64,000 nt of DNA from Leptothrix cholodnii SP-6 (GCF_000019785.1 NC_010524.1:3584001-3648000), one strand, 5' to 3'. Counted from the stretch's first letter, positions 1 through 9,219 are shown. Program-made: numbers and translations. The notes: generated by a model from the sequence alone, not told the origin.

Positions 1-1087
1 CGGTGATCACCTGGCGGTCGAGCAGGATGTTGGCGAAGATGATCATGATCAGCGCCTTGGTCTGCAGCAGCCAGCCCACCAGCCTGGCCTCGGCGCTGCT
101 CCAGCCGAGCACATGGCCGGCCAGGCGCACACCCAGCAGCTTGCCGCCCACCGAAGCCACCAGCAGCACCAGCGCGGCGATCAGCACGTCGGCGCCCTGT
201 ACCGACCAATGCGTGCGCAGGCCGGTGGACAGGAAGAAGACCGGCATCAGCAGCATCAGCACATGGTGGCGCAGCGTGTCCATCGCCGCACGGTCGAACA
301 GATCGGCATCGAGCACCGCGCCGGCCAGGAAGGCGCCGACCATGTAGTGCAGGCCGGCCCAGTCGGCCGCAAGAGCGCAGACCGCCAGCCAGACCGGCGC
401 GAGGTACCAGCGGTCTTGTTCGGCAACGCACCGCATCAGCACGCGCATGGCCCAGGCGAGCAGGCCGAAGCCCAGAAGGAAAGCGGCCTGGTGGCCCATG
501 CGCTGCCAGTCCATCAGGATCAGCGCCATCACCGCCCAGATCAGGATGTCGTCGAGGCTGGCATAACGCAGGATGCGCTGCCCCATTGGCTCACGCAGCA
601 GGCTCAGGCGCTCGAGGAACAGCACCAGGATGGGCAGCGCCGTCACCGCGCAGGCCATGCCCACGCCGACGACGAACTGCCAGGGCAGCGCGGCCGGCCC
701 GATCCAGCCGCTGGTCATCAGCCCTCCGCAGGCCGCCACGCCACCGGCGAGCAGCGGCACACCCAGCGCCAACGCCGCGGTCGTGCCGGTCTCACGGCGA
801 TGCCGCCAGGCCGCGCCCAGGTCCAGTTCGATCCCGGCGATGAAGACGAACAGCATGACCGCCCACCAGGCCACACCGTTGAGCGCCTGGATCACCGGCG
901 GCGTGAACACGACGGCATGCAGATCCGGCCACCACTGGCCGAGTACACCGGGACCGAGCGCGATGCCGGCTAGGATCTGCACCACCACCAGCGGCGCCCA
1001 GGCATCGATGTCGGCCAGGCGCCAGACCAGGTAGGGCAGCGCAAAGACCACGGTCATCGCGACGAGAAAGGCTTCGGCGGTGTTCAT
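1..1087 (-). CDS. Kef-type cation:proton antiporter (CPA2 family), 3' end beyond window
   Basis: The frame opens at the ATG complementary to 1085-1087 and stays open for 362 codons to the left edge, so the C-terminus is missing. It reads as a polytopic membrane protein rich in Leu, Val, Ala and Gly. The first helix ends in PYLVWRLADI, followed by the early motif LGPGVLGQWWPDL. The helix LLQTKALIMIIFANILLDRQ near the edge is typical of monovalent cation:proton antiporter-2 transporters. The family exchanges K+ or Na+ for H+ across the inner membrane. I cannot tell whether a C-terminal TrkA-N or other regulatory domain follows. The start lies 21 bases after the stop of the TPR gene on the same strand, so it may be the last gene of the tonB-exbBD transcript, although its role has no obvious link to TonB. 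Confidence 0.8.
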   Translation of the reverse strand, partial: MNTAEAFLVAMTVVFALPYLVWRLADIDAWAPLVVVQILAGIALGPGVLGQWWPDLHAVVFTPPVIQALNGVAWWAVMLFVFIAGIELDLGAAWRHRRETGTTAALALGVPLLAGGVAACGGLMTSGWIGPAALPWQFVVGVGMACAVTALPILVLFLERLSLLREPMGQRILRYASLDDILIWAVMALILMDWQRMGHQAAFLLGFGLLAWAMRVLMRCVAEQDRWYLAPVWLAVCALAADWAGLHYMVGAFLAGAVLDADLFDRAAMDTLRHHVLMLLMPVFFLSTGLRTHWSVQGADVLIAALVLLVASVGGKLLGVRLAGHVLGWSSAEARLVGWLLQTKALIMIIFANILLDRQVIT

Positions 1088-1108
1088 GCGACCGGTCCGG
1101 GTGAGATC

Positions 1109-2329
1109 TCAGTTGCGGCTGGCGTGGATGCCCCACAGCCGCGCCAGGTCAGCGACACCCTCGCCGCCGCGAACGGCCTTGAAGGTCTCGACGGCCTTGG
1201 GCTTGCTGCCGCCTTGGAAATAAGCCACGGCCAGGTGCAGACGGGCGTCCTCCGGCCGCTTCAGACCGCCCTTGGCGACACCGTGCTCGAGTAGCTCGAT
1301 GCCCTTGTCGTAACGGCCCGCGCTGACCAGCGCCTGGCCCATGTTGACCAGGGCCTCCCCGGTGCGGCCGACCACCTCGACACGCAGCGCCTTCTCGTCC
1401 TCGGCGGCCTGCCGGTTGACGAGTTCGCGCAGTCGCTTGTGGCGCTCGGCCTCGGCACCGCTGCCGAACTTGCCGGCCGCGTAACCCAGGTCGACGACCC
1501 GCTTGGCCTCGAAAGGCAATGCAGCCTGCAGCGCCAGCTGCGCCATCTCGAAATACTGCTCGGTGCTATCGAGCGTGCCGGTCGCCAGCCGCAGGCGGTA
1601 GAGATCGAGCATCAGGCGGTCGCTGAAGGCAGCGCTGTTCTGCAACCGCGTCAGGCGGTCTTCCCAGTAGTCCTTCTTGGGGTGGTGCACCAGCAGCTTC
1701 TCGAGCGTGTTGGCATAACCGGCATCGTCGCCGAGCTTGGCGTAGCTGGCCGCCAGCATGCGCAGCGTCGTCTCGTCGACCACCGGGACCGATTGTTCGA
1801 CCGCCTGCACACGCTGCTGCATGTCGCGGATCACGCCGGCATGGTCGCCGCTGAGGTAGTGCGCGCTGGTCATCAGGTTGCGCATCGGCTCGCTTTTCCC
1901 GCCCTCCTTGAAGTAGCGCTGCGCCACCTCGATCGCCTTGGCGTAGTCCTTGGTCCGGTAGGCCGACGACGCCAGGGCTTCGAGGATGGCCAGCGCCTCG
2001 GCCGGCTGCAGCCGGCCGCTGGCGAGCGCGGCCTCGAAAGAACGGCTCGCGACGACCTCGTCACCGGCGCCGGCGGCCGCGCTGCCACGCATGCGATCGA
2101 GGATGAACCGTTCGTAAGCGGTCGGGTTGGGCGCCGCATCGGCCTCACGCACCTTGGCGAGCGCCTCGCGGAACTTGCCGGCCTTCATCAGCTCCTGCGC
2201 GCCCTGCAGCGACTTGCCGATCTCGGCGCGCACGGACTCCTGCGCCGGGGCCGGGGTCTGGGCTGGCGCGTAGCCCGCAGCCACCCCCAGCAGCAGCGCC
2301 GCAAACCAGGCACGTGTGTGTGTCTTCAT
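1109..2329 (-). CDS. Secreted TPR-like repeat protein of the tonB-exbBD operon
   Basis: A 406-residue protein with a clear signal peptide (MKTHTRAWFAALLLGVAAGYAPAQ, cleavage after APAQ or nearby). It is followed by an all-helical, Ala/Leu-rich body with degenerate tetratricopeptide-like pairs, for example AQELMKAGKFREALAKVREAD and GQALVSAGRYDKGIELLEHGV. No enzyme motif is visible. It probably sits in the periplasm as a scaffold. It is the gene immediately after the second exbD. A GTG at 2344 overlapping the exbD stop is an alternative start five codons upstream. I chose the ATG at 2329 because it gives a cleaner signal peptide and has an AAGAAG stretch in front of it. TPR proteins are sometimes encoded with ExbBD in TonB systems for polymer uptake, so a role in that machine is inference from position. 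Confidence 0.75.
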   Translation of the reverse strand: MKTHTRAWFAALLLGVAAGYAPAQTPAPAQESVRAEIGKSLQGAQELMKAGKFREALAKVREADAAPNPTAYERFILDRMRGSAAAGAGDEVVASRSFEAALASGRLQPAEALAILEALASSAYRTKDYAKAIEVAQRYFKEGGKSEPMRNLMTSAHYLSGDHAGVIRDMQQRVQAVEQSVPVVDETTLRMLAASYAKLGDDAGYANTLEKLLVHHPKKDYWEDRLTRLQNSAAFSDRLMLDLYRLRLATGTLDSTEQYFEMAQLALQAALPFEAKRVVDLGYAAGKFGSGAEAERHKRLRELVNRQAAEDEKALRVEVVGRTGEALVNMGQALVSAGRYDKGIELLEHGVAKGGLKRPEDARLHLAVAYFQGGSKPKAVETFKAVRGGEGVADLARLWGIHASRN

Positions 2330-2340
2330 CGCGTTCTTCT

Positions 2341-2781
2341 TCACTTGACGAACTGCTCGTTGCCGACCATGCCCAGCTTCTTCAGCCCGAGCCGCTGCGC
2401 CGAGGCCATCACCGCGGCGACATGCTCGTAATGCACCAGCTTGTTCGGTCGCAGGTGAATCTCGGGCTGCACCGGCTGGGCCGCCTTCTCGCGCATGTGC
2501 GCCTCGAGGCGGGCCCGGTCGGGCATGGCCTCGCCATTCCAGTAGACGGTGCCGTCGAAGTCGACGTCAATGCGCACGATCTCGGGTTCGCTGGTGGCCG
2601 GCGGTGCCTTGCCCGAGGGCAGGTTCAGGTCCACCGAATGCAGCTGGATCGGGATCGTGATGATCAGCATCACCAGCAGCACCAGCATCACGTCGATCAA
2701 CGGTGTGGTGTTCATCTCGCCGATGGCCTGGGGGCGCGACTTCTTCTTGCCCGACCCGGCCGCAGCCATGCTCATGCCCAT
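2341..2781 (-). CDS. exbD: ExbD-type biopolymer transport protein (second copy)
   Basis: 146 residues with the ExbD/TolR layout: a short cytoplasmic N-terminus with a KKK cluster, one membrane helix (about residues 27-45, LIDVMLVLLVMLIITIPIQ) and a periplasmic C-terminal domain. The helix carries the family motif MNTTPLIDVMLVLL, whose Asp is the residue that couples to the proton gradient. ExbD works with ExbB to energise TonB. It lies 10 bases after the first exbD and is clearly divergent from it outside the helix, so this is a two-ExbD system rather than a recent duplication. Its stop overlaps a possible GTG start of the next gene. Confidence 0.92.
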   Translation of the reverse strand: MGMSMAAAGSGKKKSRPQAIGEMNTTPLIDVMLVLLVMLIITIPIQLHSVDLNLPSGKAPPATSEPEIVRIDVDFDGTVYWNGEAMPDRARLEAHMREKAAQPVQPEIHLRPNKLVHYEHVAAVMASAQRLGLKKLGMVGNEQFVK

Positions 2782-2791
2782 GTATGTCCCC

Positions 2792-3220
2792 TCATTGCCG
2801 CGGCGGCGGCTCTGTCACGAAAGCGACCTTGGCGATGCCGGCACGCTGCGCGGCGAACACGACCCGACCGACGGCCTCGTACCTGCTGCCACCGTCGCCA
2901 CGGATGTGCAGCTCCGGCTGCGGCACCTTCACCGACTCGGTCTTGAGCCGGTCGAGAAAGGCCGCGACGCTGGGGATGTGCAGGTCGTTCCAGTAGATCT
3001 CGCCGTCCTTGTCGACCGACACGACGATGTTTTCCGGCTTGCTGGTGCGGGGCTGGTTGGTTTCCTTCGGCAGCCGCACGTTGATCGAGGTCACCGCCAC
3101 CGGGATCGTGATCAGGAAGATGATCAGCAGCACCAGCATCACGTCGACCAACGGTGTCGTGTTGATCTCCGAGTTGACCTTCTTGCCGGGAGCGCCCCCG
3201 GCACCGACGCTCATGCCCAT
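2792..3220 (-). CDS. exbD: ExbD-type biopolymer transport protein (first copy)
   Basis: 142 residues, ExbD/TolR family. The membrane segment INTTPLVDVMLVLLIIFLIT contains the conserved membrane Asp. The periplasmic part ends in a basic-hydrophobic segment typical of the family (RVVFAAQRAGIAKVAFVTE). It starts 10 bases after the exbB stop and is followed 10 bases on by the second exbD, so all three are translated from one message. Two ExbD proteins with one ExbB are known in some TonB clusters of Gram-negative bacteria such as Xanthomonas. The second copy often has a specialised, non-iron role. That reading here is inference supported by the carbohydrate context. Confidence 0.93.
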   Translation of the reverse strand: MGMSVGAGGAPGKKVNSEINTTPLVDVMLVLLIIFLITIPVAVTSINVRLPKETNQPRTSKPENIVVSVDKDGEIYWNDLHIPSVAAFLDRLKTESVKVPQPELHIRGDGGSRYEAVGRVVFAAQRAGIAKVAFVTEPPPRQ

Positions 3221-3230
3221 CGCCGGCTCC

Positions 3231-4067
<837 letters not shown>

Positions 4068-4137
4068 GTCTCTTCCTTCGTGATGAGAGGATGGATGGAG
4101 GTGGATCGGCGTTCGCGATGCCGACGCCAATGAGCGA

Positions 4138-4815
4138 TCAGCTGGACTTGTAGACAAACGGCACCTGGACCGTGACATCGCGTCCCTGACCCTTGCACTT
4201 GTATTCGGACACGATGCGCACGCTGCCCTTGGCGAAGCTGGGGTGCGACGCGCTGACCACCTTGATGTCCTTGACCTCGCCATTGGCCGCAAGGGTGAAC
4301 TGGACCAGCGCCGTGCCTTCCTCGAGACCGAGGCGGGTCGCTTCGCGCGGGAAACCCGCATCGCCCATCACCTGCGCGTAGTTGGAGCAGGCCACCGACG
4401 CCGACACGGGTGCCGGCGCAGGTGCCGGCACTGGCGCAGGTGCAGGCGGTGCGGCCGGCGCCGGTGCTGCGCGCACCGGCTCGGGCGGTGCGGGTGGCGG
4501 CGTTTCGGCCACTGTCGCGGTGATCGTGGGCTGCGGCTGCGGCGGCGCCTGCACCTGCACCTCCGGCGGCGGCACATAGGCCGGCGGCGGCGGCGTGAAC
4601 TTCGGCGGCGGCGGCATCTCGATCACCTTGGGTGGTGGCGGCGGCGGCTTGACCTCCTCGATGAGCTGGGTCTCGATGGGCTCGCTGATGACCTTCATCA
4701 CCTGCCGCCCCAGCCCATTGGCCAAGGCCCACACCAGGGCGACATGGAAGACGACCGCGATGCCCATGCCCACGGTCTTGCGGGTCGGATTCGTATCAGG
4801 TTGGACAAAACTCAT
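4138..4815 (-). CDS. tonB: TonB energy transducer
   Basis: 225 residues with the full TonB plan. There is a cytoplasmic N-terminus and one membrane anchor (about residues 15-34, VGMGIAVVFHVALVWALANG). A long proline-rich periplasm-spanning stretch begins KPPPPPPKVIEMPPPPK and includes PAP repeats. A C-terminal TonB domain (about residues 150-225) contains the pattern GLEEGTALVQFTLAANGEVK. TonB carries energy to outer-membrane receptors for siderophores, vitamin B12 or oligosaccharides. No receptor gene is in the window. Its position next to a LacI regulator and a galactoside cluster suggests it serves carbohydrate receptors. It begins 24 bases after the small upstream gene and is 70 bases ahead of exbB. 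Confidence 0.95.
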   Translation of the reverse strand: MSFVQPDTNPTRKTVGMGIAVVFHVALVWALANGLGRQVMKVISEPIETQLIEEVKPPPPPPKVIEMPPPPKFTPPPPAYVPPPEVQVQAPPQPQPTITATVAETPPPAPPEPVRAAPAPAAPPAPAPVPAPAPAPVSASVACSNYAQVMGDAGFPREATRLGLEEGTALVQFTLAANGEVKDIKVVSASHPSFAKGSVRIVSEYKCKGQGRDVTVQVPFVYKSS

Positions 4816-4839
4816 GTTCCGGGCTCCGTAGACCAGGGC

Positions 4840-5088
4840 TCACAGGTCGTGACGTCGGCCACAGCAACAGCCGACGCTGCAACTGCGGACCGCAGGCCGA
4901 CCGAACACCCGACCCACCAGGGCCCGGGCATACAAGTAGGTATTGAAATCGGACCGGCTCAGCTGATCCAGCGGAACGCGGCCGGCGGCATTGCAAAGGA
5001 ACGCGAGCCCGCGGTTCGAGGACTGCAGCGGCCGGAACTCGAGCCGGTAACCGCCACAGGGATTCGACGCACTCGACGACACGGTCAT
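4840..5088 (-). CDS. Small conserved-looking protein with Cys-rich tail, first gene of tonB operon
   Basis: 82 residues, start ATG at 5088 chosen for the AGGAG site (CGAGGAGCTGTTTC) eight bases upstream; the frame stays open further 5' but without a good ribosome site. The body reads YRLEFRPLQ, then a segment with CNAAGRVPLDQL and YLYARALVGRVFG. I recall similar small uncharacterised proteins in Burkholderiales, but I cannot verify that here. The C-terminus SCSVGCCCGRRHDL holds four cysteines in six residues and could bind metal or be lipid- or disulfide-linked. There is no signal peptide or membrane helix. It is 24 bases ahead of tonB and likely translated from the same message. Function unknown. 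Confidence 0.6.
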   Translation of the reverse strand: MTVSSSASNPCGGYRLEFRPLQSSNRGLAFLCNAAGRVPLDQLSRSDFNTYLYARALVGRVFGRPAVRSCSVGCCCGRRHDL

Positions 5089-5180
5089 GAAACAGCTCCT
5101 CGATCGACCGGTTCTGCGGAACGCGTCAGCTGGGCTGAAGCGCGGGGCTCGTTGCTCTGCGATGACGTGATTCCGCAGAA

Positions 5181-5198
5181 TCCGCAATCGATTGCGGA
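5181..5198. promoter_or_regulatory. 18-bp perfect palindrome, LacI/PurR-style operator candidate
   Basis: TCCGCAATCGATTGCGGA reads the same on both strands and is centred on CG, the form of LacI-family operators; the core GCAATCGATTGC resembles the PurR type. It lies 93 bases upstream of the first gene of the tonB operon and about 170 bases upstream of the lacI-type gene at 5370, in the intergenic region between the two divergent units. Confidence 0.55.
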
Positions 5199-5209
5199 GA
5201 TGGAAAACC

Positions 5210-5223
5210 CTAACGCGAGTTAG
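5210..5223. promoter_or_regulatory. Candidate LacI operator shared with ABC operon (site 1)
   Basis: CTAACGCGAGTTAG has perfect 5-bp arms (CTAAC/GTTAG). It differs at one position from the perfect 14-bp palindrome at 12705-12718 in front of the sugar ABC permease gene. It lies between the divergent tonB operon and the lacI-type gene at 5370, so that regulator is the natural candidate to bind both. Confidence 0.6.
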
Positions 5224-5369
5224 TAACATCAAATGCACTCAAACATCCGCTTTGAAGCGATCATTCGGCACGTTCAGTATCCAACGTTCACAAAGGTCCG
5301 GGTCCTGTTCGAGCCATCACCCATCACACCTGCATCCCGGCAGACCGGCAGCCCGGCGCCGTTCCCGAC

Positions 5370-6470
5370 ATGGACCGACGACGCGCCAAAGCGCCCCCCG
5401 CAGCCCCTGCCCTGCTAACTCCGGGTGACCGGCCTCAGATGGCCGACATCGCGCGCCTGGTAGGCGTATCGATCGCGACCGTCTCGCGCGCCTTGAGCGG
5501 CAATCGCGGGGTTGGCGCCGAAACGCGCGCCCGCATCGAGGCCCTGGCCCGCTCGCTGAACTACGCGGTCAACGTCGGCGCGCAGAACCTGCGCCTGAAG
5601 CAGAACCACACGGTCGCGGTGATCGTGCCCTTCGACGCGATCTCACGCGAGCACCTCTCCGACCCCTTCTTCCTCAGCCTGATCGGCAGCATCGCCGATG
5701 CCCTGACCCACAGCGGCTACGACATGCTGCTGTCGCGCATCGATTCCGAGCGGCTCGACCTGGCGGCACACACGATCGAAACCGGCCGTGCCGCGGCCGC
5801 CATCCTGATCGGTCAATGGCACAGCCACGACCAGCTCAACGCGATGGCGCAACGGGGCGTGCCTTTCGTCGTCTGGGGCGGCCACATGGCCAGACAGCTC
5901 TATGTCACGGTCGGGACCGACAACCTGCACGGCGGCCATCTCGCCGCCACCCACCTGCTCGATCAGGGCGCCAGGCACATCGCCTTCGTCGGCGACCCGG
6001 GCCTGCCCGAGATCGCCCAGCGCCGGGCCGGCTACCTGCGCGCCCACCAGGATCGTGGCCTGGAAGCCGACCCACGGCTGATGCGCACCCTGCCCTTCCT
6101 CAGCGAACGCATACACGCCGATCTCGAGGCCCTGCTGGCCACCGGCACCCTGCTGGACGGCATCGTCGCAGGCAGCGACCTGTGTGCAATGAGCGCGATC
6201 AACACGCTGCGCCGCGCCGGCCGGCGGGTACCCGGGGACGTGGCCGTGGTCGGCTACGACGACATCGAGCTGGCGGCGCATTTCAATCCGGCCCTGACAA
6301 CCGTCCGGCAACCGATCGCGCAAGCAGGTCGAGCCCTGGTCGACAGCGTCATGGCCATGCTGGCAGGACACAGGCCGGCGTCGGTGATCCTGCCCACCGA
6401 ACTGGTGCAGCGCGAGTCGAGCCGGCCGGTCCGGGCAAGCAGCCTCGGACGTGCAAAGACCGGCAGGTAG
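5370..6470 (+). CDS. LacI-family transcriptional regulator (galactoside/TonB locus)
   Basis: 366 residues. After a 23-residue tail, a canonical LacI helix-turn-helix occupies residues 24-44 (MADIARLVGVSIATVSRALSG), followed by a hinge helix region (ARSLNYAVNVGAQNLRLKQ). A periplasmic-binding-like effector domain starts at VAVIVPFDAIS and includes the family segments GVPFVVWGG, DNLHGGHLAATHLL and DVAVVGYDDIELAAHFNPALTTVRQP. It is divergent from the tonB operon. The region between holds two palindromes of LacI-operator form, one of them also present in front of the ABC transporter operon. It probably represses both units until an imported galactoside or derivative binds. The inducer cannot be read from the sequence. 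Confidence 0.93.
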   Translation: MDRRRAKAPPAAPALLTPGDRPQMADIARLVGVSIATVSRALSGNRGVGAETRARIEALARSLNYAVNVGAQNLRLKQNHTVAVIVPFDAISREHLSDPFFLSLIGSIADALTHSGYDMLLSRIDSERLDLAAHTIETGRAAAAILIGQWHSHDQLNAMAQRGVPFVVWGGHMARQLYVTVGTDNLHGGHLAATHLLDQGARHIAFVGDPGLPEIAQRRAGYLRAHQDRGLEADPRLMRTLPFLSERIHADLEALLATGTLLDGIVAGSDLCAMSAINTLRRAGRRVPGDVAVVGYDDIELAAHFNPALTTVRQPIAQAGRALVDSVMAMLAGHRPASVILPTELVQRESSRPVRASSLGRAKTGR

Positions 6471-6506
6471 CGCACCGGCAACTGATGGGCCCGCCCGGCG
6501 TTCGGC

Positions 6507-7583
6507 TCAGCCACGCACCGCCCCGCAAGACGCACGCACCACCAGCTCGGGCCGCTCCAGCCAGTGTGTGGGTGGTGCTCGCAGTCCGCGCAGTTGCGCC
6601 AGCAGCAGCGCCATCGCCTCGCGGCCATGGCCGATCGGATCGGTGCGCACCGTCGTCAGCGGCGGATCGGCGTAGGCCGCCAGCGGAATATCGTCGAAGC
6701 CGACGACGGCGATGTCGCTCGGCACCTGCAGGCCGGCCTCGCGCACGGCACGCAGGGCACCGAAGGCGATCGTGTCGTTGCCCGCGAACAGCGCGGTGAT
6801 GCGCCGCGCTGCGGGCAGTGGCCGTTGCTGCGCCAGCAGGCTGCGAGTGGCTTGATAACCGCTGGCCGCGCTGATGTCGGCGTGCACGAGCCAGGCCGGC
6901 TCGGGCCTCACGCCATCGGCCAGCAACGCCTCCGTCCAGCCGCGCACCCGCTCGTCGACCAGCACGAACTCGGCCGGCGCGTAGCTCACGTGGCCGATGC
7001 GGCGATGACCCAGCTGCTGCAGGTGCCGCATCAGCAGCCGCACCGCGCCGGGGCTGTCGCAGCCCAGCGCCGCAAAGCGCTCCAGCCCGGGCAGACCGGC
7101 GCCGAACACCACCAGCGCGACACCGGCATCGGCCAGGCGATGCAGCAAGCCGTAGTCCTCGCCCCGCGGATTGACGACGATCAGTCCGCCTATGCCGCGA
7201 GAGCGCAGCCGGTCAAGGCAGGCGACCGGCTCGGCCCCCAGGTCATCGGTGGTCTCGATCAACAGATCGAGCCCCACCTCCTGGCAGATGCCGTGGACAC
7301 AAGCCCCGAGCTGCGCCAGGAAGACGTCGACATGGAGGTGAGCGGCCTTGGGGATCAGCAGGCCGACCGTGCCGCCGGCAAGGCGGCGCTGCGGGACCTG
7401 CAGCGCACGCGCCAACCTGTGCGTGAGGCTGTGCACCTTGTGGCGCGCGCACAGACCGACACCAGCAACGCCGCCATCGTCGTCGAGACGGGCTTCCTTG
7501 ACATGCGGCAAGAGGTCCTTGTGATGGACGAGTTCCGCGGCAAGGCCGGACGTTTTCGACAACAGGGCAGGCGTGGTGTCCAT
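6507..7583 (-). CDS. LacI-like sugar-sensor protein without recognisable HTH
   Basis: 358 residues. From about residue 70 on it is a normal LacI/GalR effector-binding domain: TVGLLIPKAAHLHVD, then GLDLLIETTDD, IGGLIVVNPRGEDY, QQLGHRRIGHVSYAP, ALFAGNDTIAFGALRAVREAGLQVPSDIAVVGFDDIPLAAY (read in parts) and TTVRTDPIGHGREAM. The first 70 residues (MDTTPALLSKTSGLAAELVH onward) do not show the LacI helix-turn-helix, and neither other frame of the same strand supplies it. A good GGAG site at 7591-7594 sits seven bases before the ATG at 7583, so translation probably starts here. It is the last gene of the ABC-transporter/melA unit. It may be a broken regulator or a soluble sugar sensor acting through another LacI protein. 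Confidence 0.75.
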   Translation of the reverse strand: MDTTPALLSKTSGLAAELVHHKDLLPHVKEARLDDDGGVAGVGLCARHKVHSLTHRLARALQVPQRRLAGGTVGLLIPKAAHLHVDVFLAQLGACVHGICQEVGLDLLIETTDDLGAEPVACLDRLRSRGIGGLIVVNPRGEDYGLLHRLADAGVALVVFGAGLPGLERFAALGCDSPGAVRLLMRHLQQLGHRRIGHVSYAPAEFVLVDERVRGWTEALLADGVRPEPAWLVHADISAASGYQATRSLLAQQRPLPAARRITALFAGNDTIAFGALRAVREAGLQVPSDIAVVGFDDIPLAAYADPPLTTVRTDPIGHGREAMALLLAQLRGLRAPPTHWLERPELVVRASCGAVRG

Positions 7584-7604
7584 CATGAGACTCCAGAGAA
7601 GCAC

Positions 7605-7794
7605 TCAGCCCGGCAGGCCTGGGCACTGCAAGGGCCGTTACGCCGCGCACTGCGGCAAGCTGCAGCAAGGCCTGCGCTTCGAGCCCGGCAGCCGGCTGGA
7701 GAAGATCTGCGACGAAGACGGCGTGGTCGAGGCGATCCGCTCGCGGCGACCTGTTCGTGGCCGGCGTGAAACCGGCGGACGAACGCCGCCGATC
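7605..7794. other. Gap between melA and the lacI-like gene; possible gene remnant
   Basis: 190 bases without a convincing gene. One plus-strand frame shows a protein-like run (LQQGLRFEPGSRLEKICDED) and no neighbouring frame continues it. It could be the relic of an inserted or lost gene. The lost DNA-binding half of the downstream lacI-like gene would have to lie here on the minus strand, but no LacI helix-turn-helix can be read in any minus frame. Confidence 0.25.
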
Positions 7795-9219
7795 TCAGCC
7801 GTGCAGGTACTCGGGCAGGAAGGGCCGGTGCGCCGCCAGCAGCTCGTCGACCATCGCGCGGATCTGATCCAGATCGAGCGTGGCGGCGGTGTGCGGGTCG
7901 AGCATCGCCGCATGGTAGACGTGGTCGCGCCGCTGTTCGAGCACCGACTCCACCACCATCTCCTGCACGTTGACGTTGGTGCGCATCAGCGCCGCCAAGT
8001 GCACGGGCAGTTTGCCCACGCGCGTGGGCTGCACGCCGTTGTGGTCGACCAGGCACGGCACCTCGATCGCACAGCCTTGCGGCAGGTTGTCGATCAGCTG
8101 GTGGTTGAGCACGTTGCCGTTGATCACGCGCGGCTGGCCGGTCACGATCGAATGGATGATCGCGCTGCCGTATTCGACGCTGCGCTTGACCGAGCGCAGG
8201 CCTTCGAGCATCTGCGGCGCGCCTTCGATCTCGCGCTGCATGACGTGGATGTCGGCGGCGCGCAGCTGCGCCAGCAGCGCGGCCGGATCCTGCGAGCCGG
8301 GCACTTCGAGCTCACGCTCGATGTAGGGCCAGGCGTGTTCGAACACCTGGCAGCGGCCCGGGTACTCGTCGAGCGGGATGTTGAACTTGCGCAGCAGCTC
8401 CTCGCGGCCCTGCTTGATGAACCACGGCACGTACTCGGCAAAGTGCTCGCTCGACTCGGTCGGAAAGTGCCCCAGCTGACGCAGCATCTCGTAGCGCACG
8501 CGGTTCCAGGCCGGCATGCGGCCCTCGCGCTGGATGTCGCGCAGCTTGGGGTACAGGTCCTCGCCGTTGCGCTCGAAGCGCAGGTAGAACGACATGTGGT
8601 TGATGCCGGCGCAGTGGTACTGGATCTCGTCGACCGGCAGCCCCAAGTCGTTGGCCAGCTCCTGCGCGGTGTGCTGCACGCTGTGGCACAGGCCGACGGT
8701 GGGCACGCGCGTCGAGGCGCGGTTGAGCGCCCACGTGATCATCGCCATCGGGTTGACGTAGTTGAGGTGCACGGCGCCGGGCGCGCACAGCTCGTCCATG
8801 TCGCGCAGCATCGCCAACTGCACGGGGATCGTGCGCAGGCCGCGCATGATGCCGCCGATGCCCAGCGTGTCGCCGATGGTCTGTTCGAGGCCGTATTTCT
8901 TGGGGATGTCGAAGTCGGTCACGGTGGCCGGCTTGTAGCCGCCGACCTGGATGGTGTTGAGCACGAAGCGCGCGCCGTCGAGCGCGCGGCGGCGGTCGGT
9001 GCTGGCGGTGATCACCGGCTTGGCGCCCACCGCGTCGGCGATGCGGTAGGCCACCTTTTCGGACAGCCGCAGGCGGTGTTCGTCGATGTCGTGCAGCGCG
9101 ATCTCGGCGCCCGCGAGCTCGGGATGGCTGAGCATGTCACCCAGCAGGTTGCGGGTGAAGACGGTGCTGCCGGCACCGATCAGGGTGATCTTCAGTCGGC
9201 GCGGGGAGGCATCACGCAT
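7795..9219 (-). CDS. melA: Family GH4 alpha-galactosidase (MelA type)
   Basis: 474 residues, the usual length for family 4 glycosidases. It has an N-terminal Rossmann fold with ITLIGAGSTVFTRNLLGD (residues 11-28), the family segment HLNYVNPMAM (151-160), GLCHSVQ (176-182) with the Cys that binds Mn2+, and AGINHMSFYLRF (204-215) with the second metal ligand His. GH4 enzymes hydrolyse via NAD+-dependent redox and elimination steps rather than a normal double displacement. The sequence fits the alpha-galactosidase branch (melibiose, raffinose) better than the 6-phospho branch. The enzyme is cytoplasmic, so substrates must be imported intact. It is the fourth gene of the ABC operon. The start is backed by AGGAG upstream. 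Confidence 0.9.
   Translation of the reverse strand: MRDASPRRLKITLIGAGSTVFTRNLLGDMLSHPELAGAEIALHDIDEHRLRLSEKVAYRIADAVGAKPVITASTDRRRALDGARFVLNTIQVGGYKPATVTDFDIPKKYGLEQTIGDTLGIGGIMRGLRTIPVQLAMLRDMDELCAPGAVHLNYVNPMAMITWALNRASTRVPTVGLCHSVQHTAQELANDLGLPVDEIQYHCAGINHMSFYLRFERNGEDLYPKLRDIQREGRMPAWNRVRYEMLRQLGHFPTESSEHFAEYVPWFIKQGREELLRKFNIPLDEYPGRCQVFEHAWPYIERELEVPGSQDPAALLAQLRAADIHVMQREIEGAPQMLEGLRSVKRSVEYGSAIIHSIVTGQPRVINGNVLNHQLIDNLPQGCAIEVPCLVDHNGVQPTRVGKLPVHLAALMRTNVNVQEMVVESVLEQRRDHVYHAAMLDPHTAATLDLDQIRAMVDELLAAHRPFLPEYLHG

Noticed and set aside
5181..5223. Reading the two palindromes as terminators
   Set aside because: Neither is followed by a T-run and both lie in a divergent promoter region, so operators are more likely.
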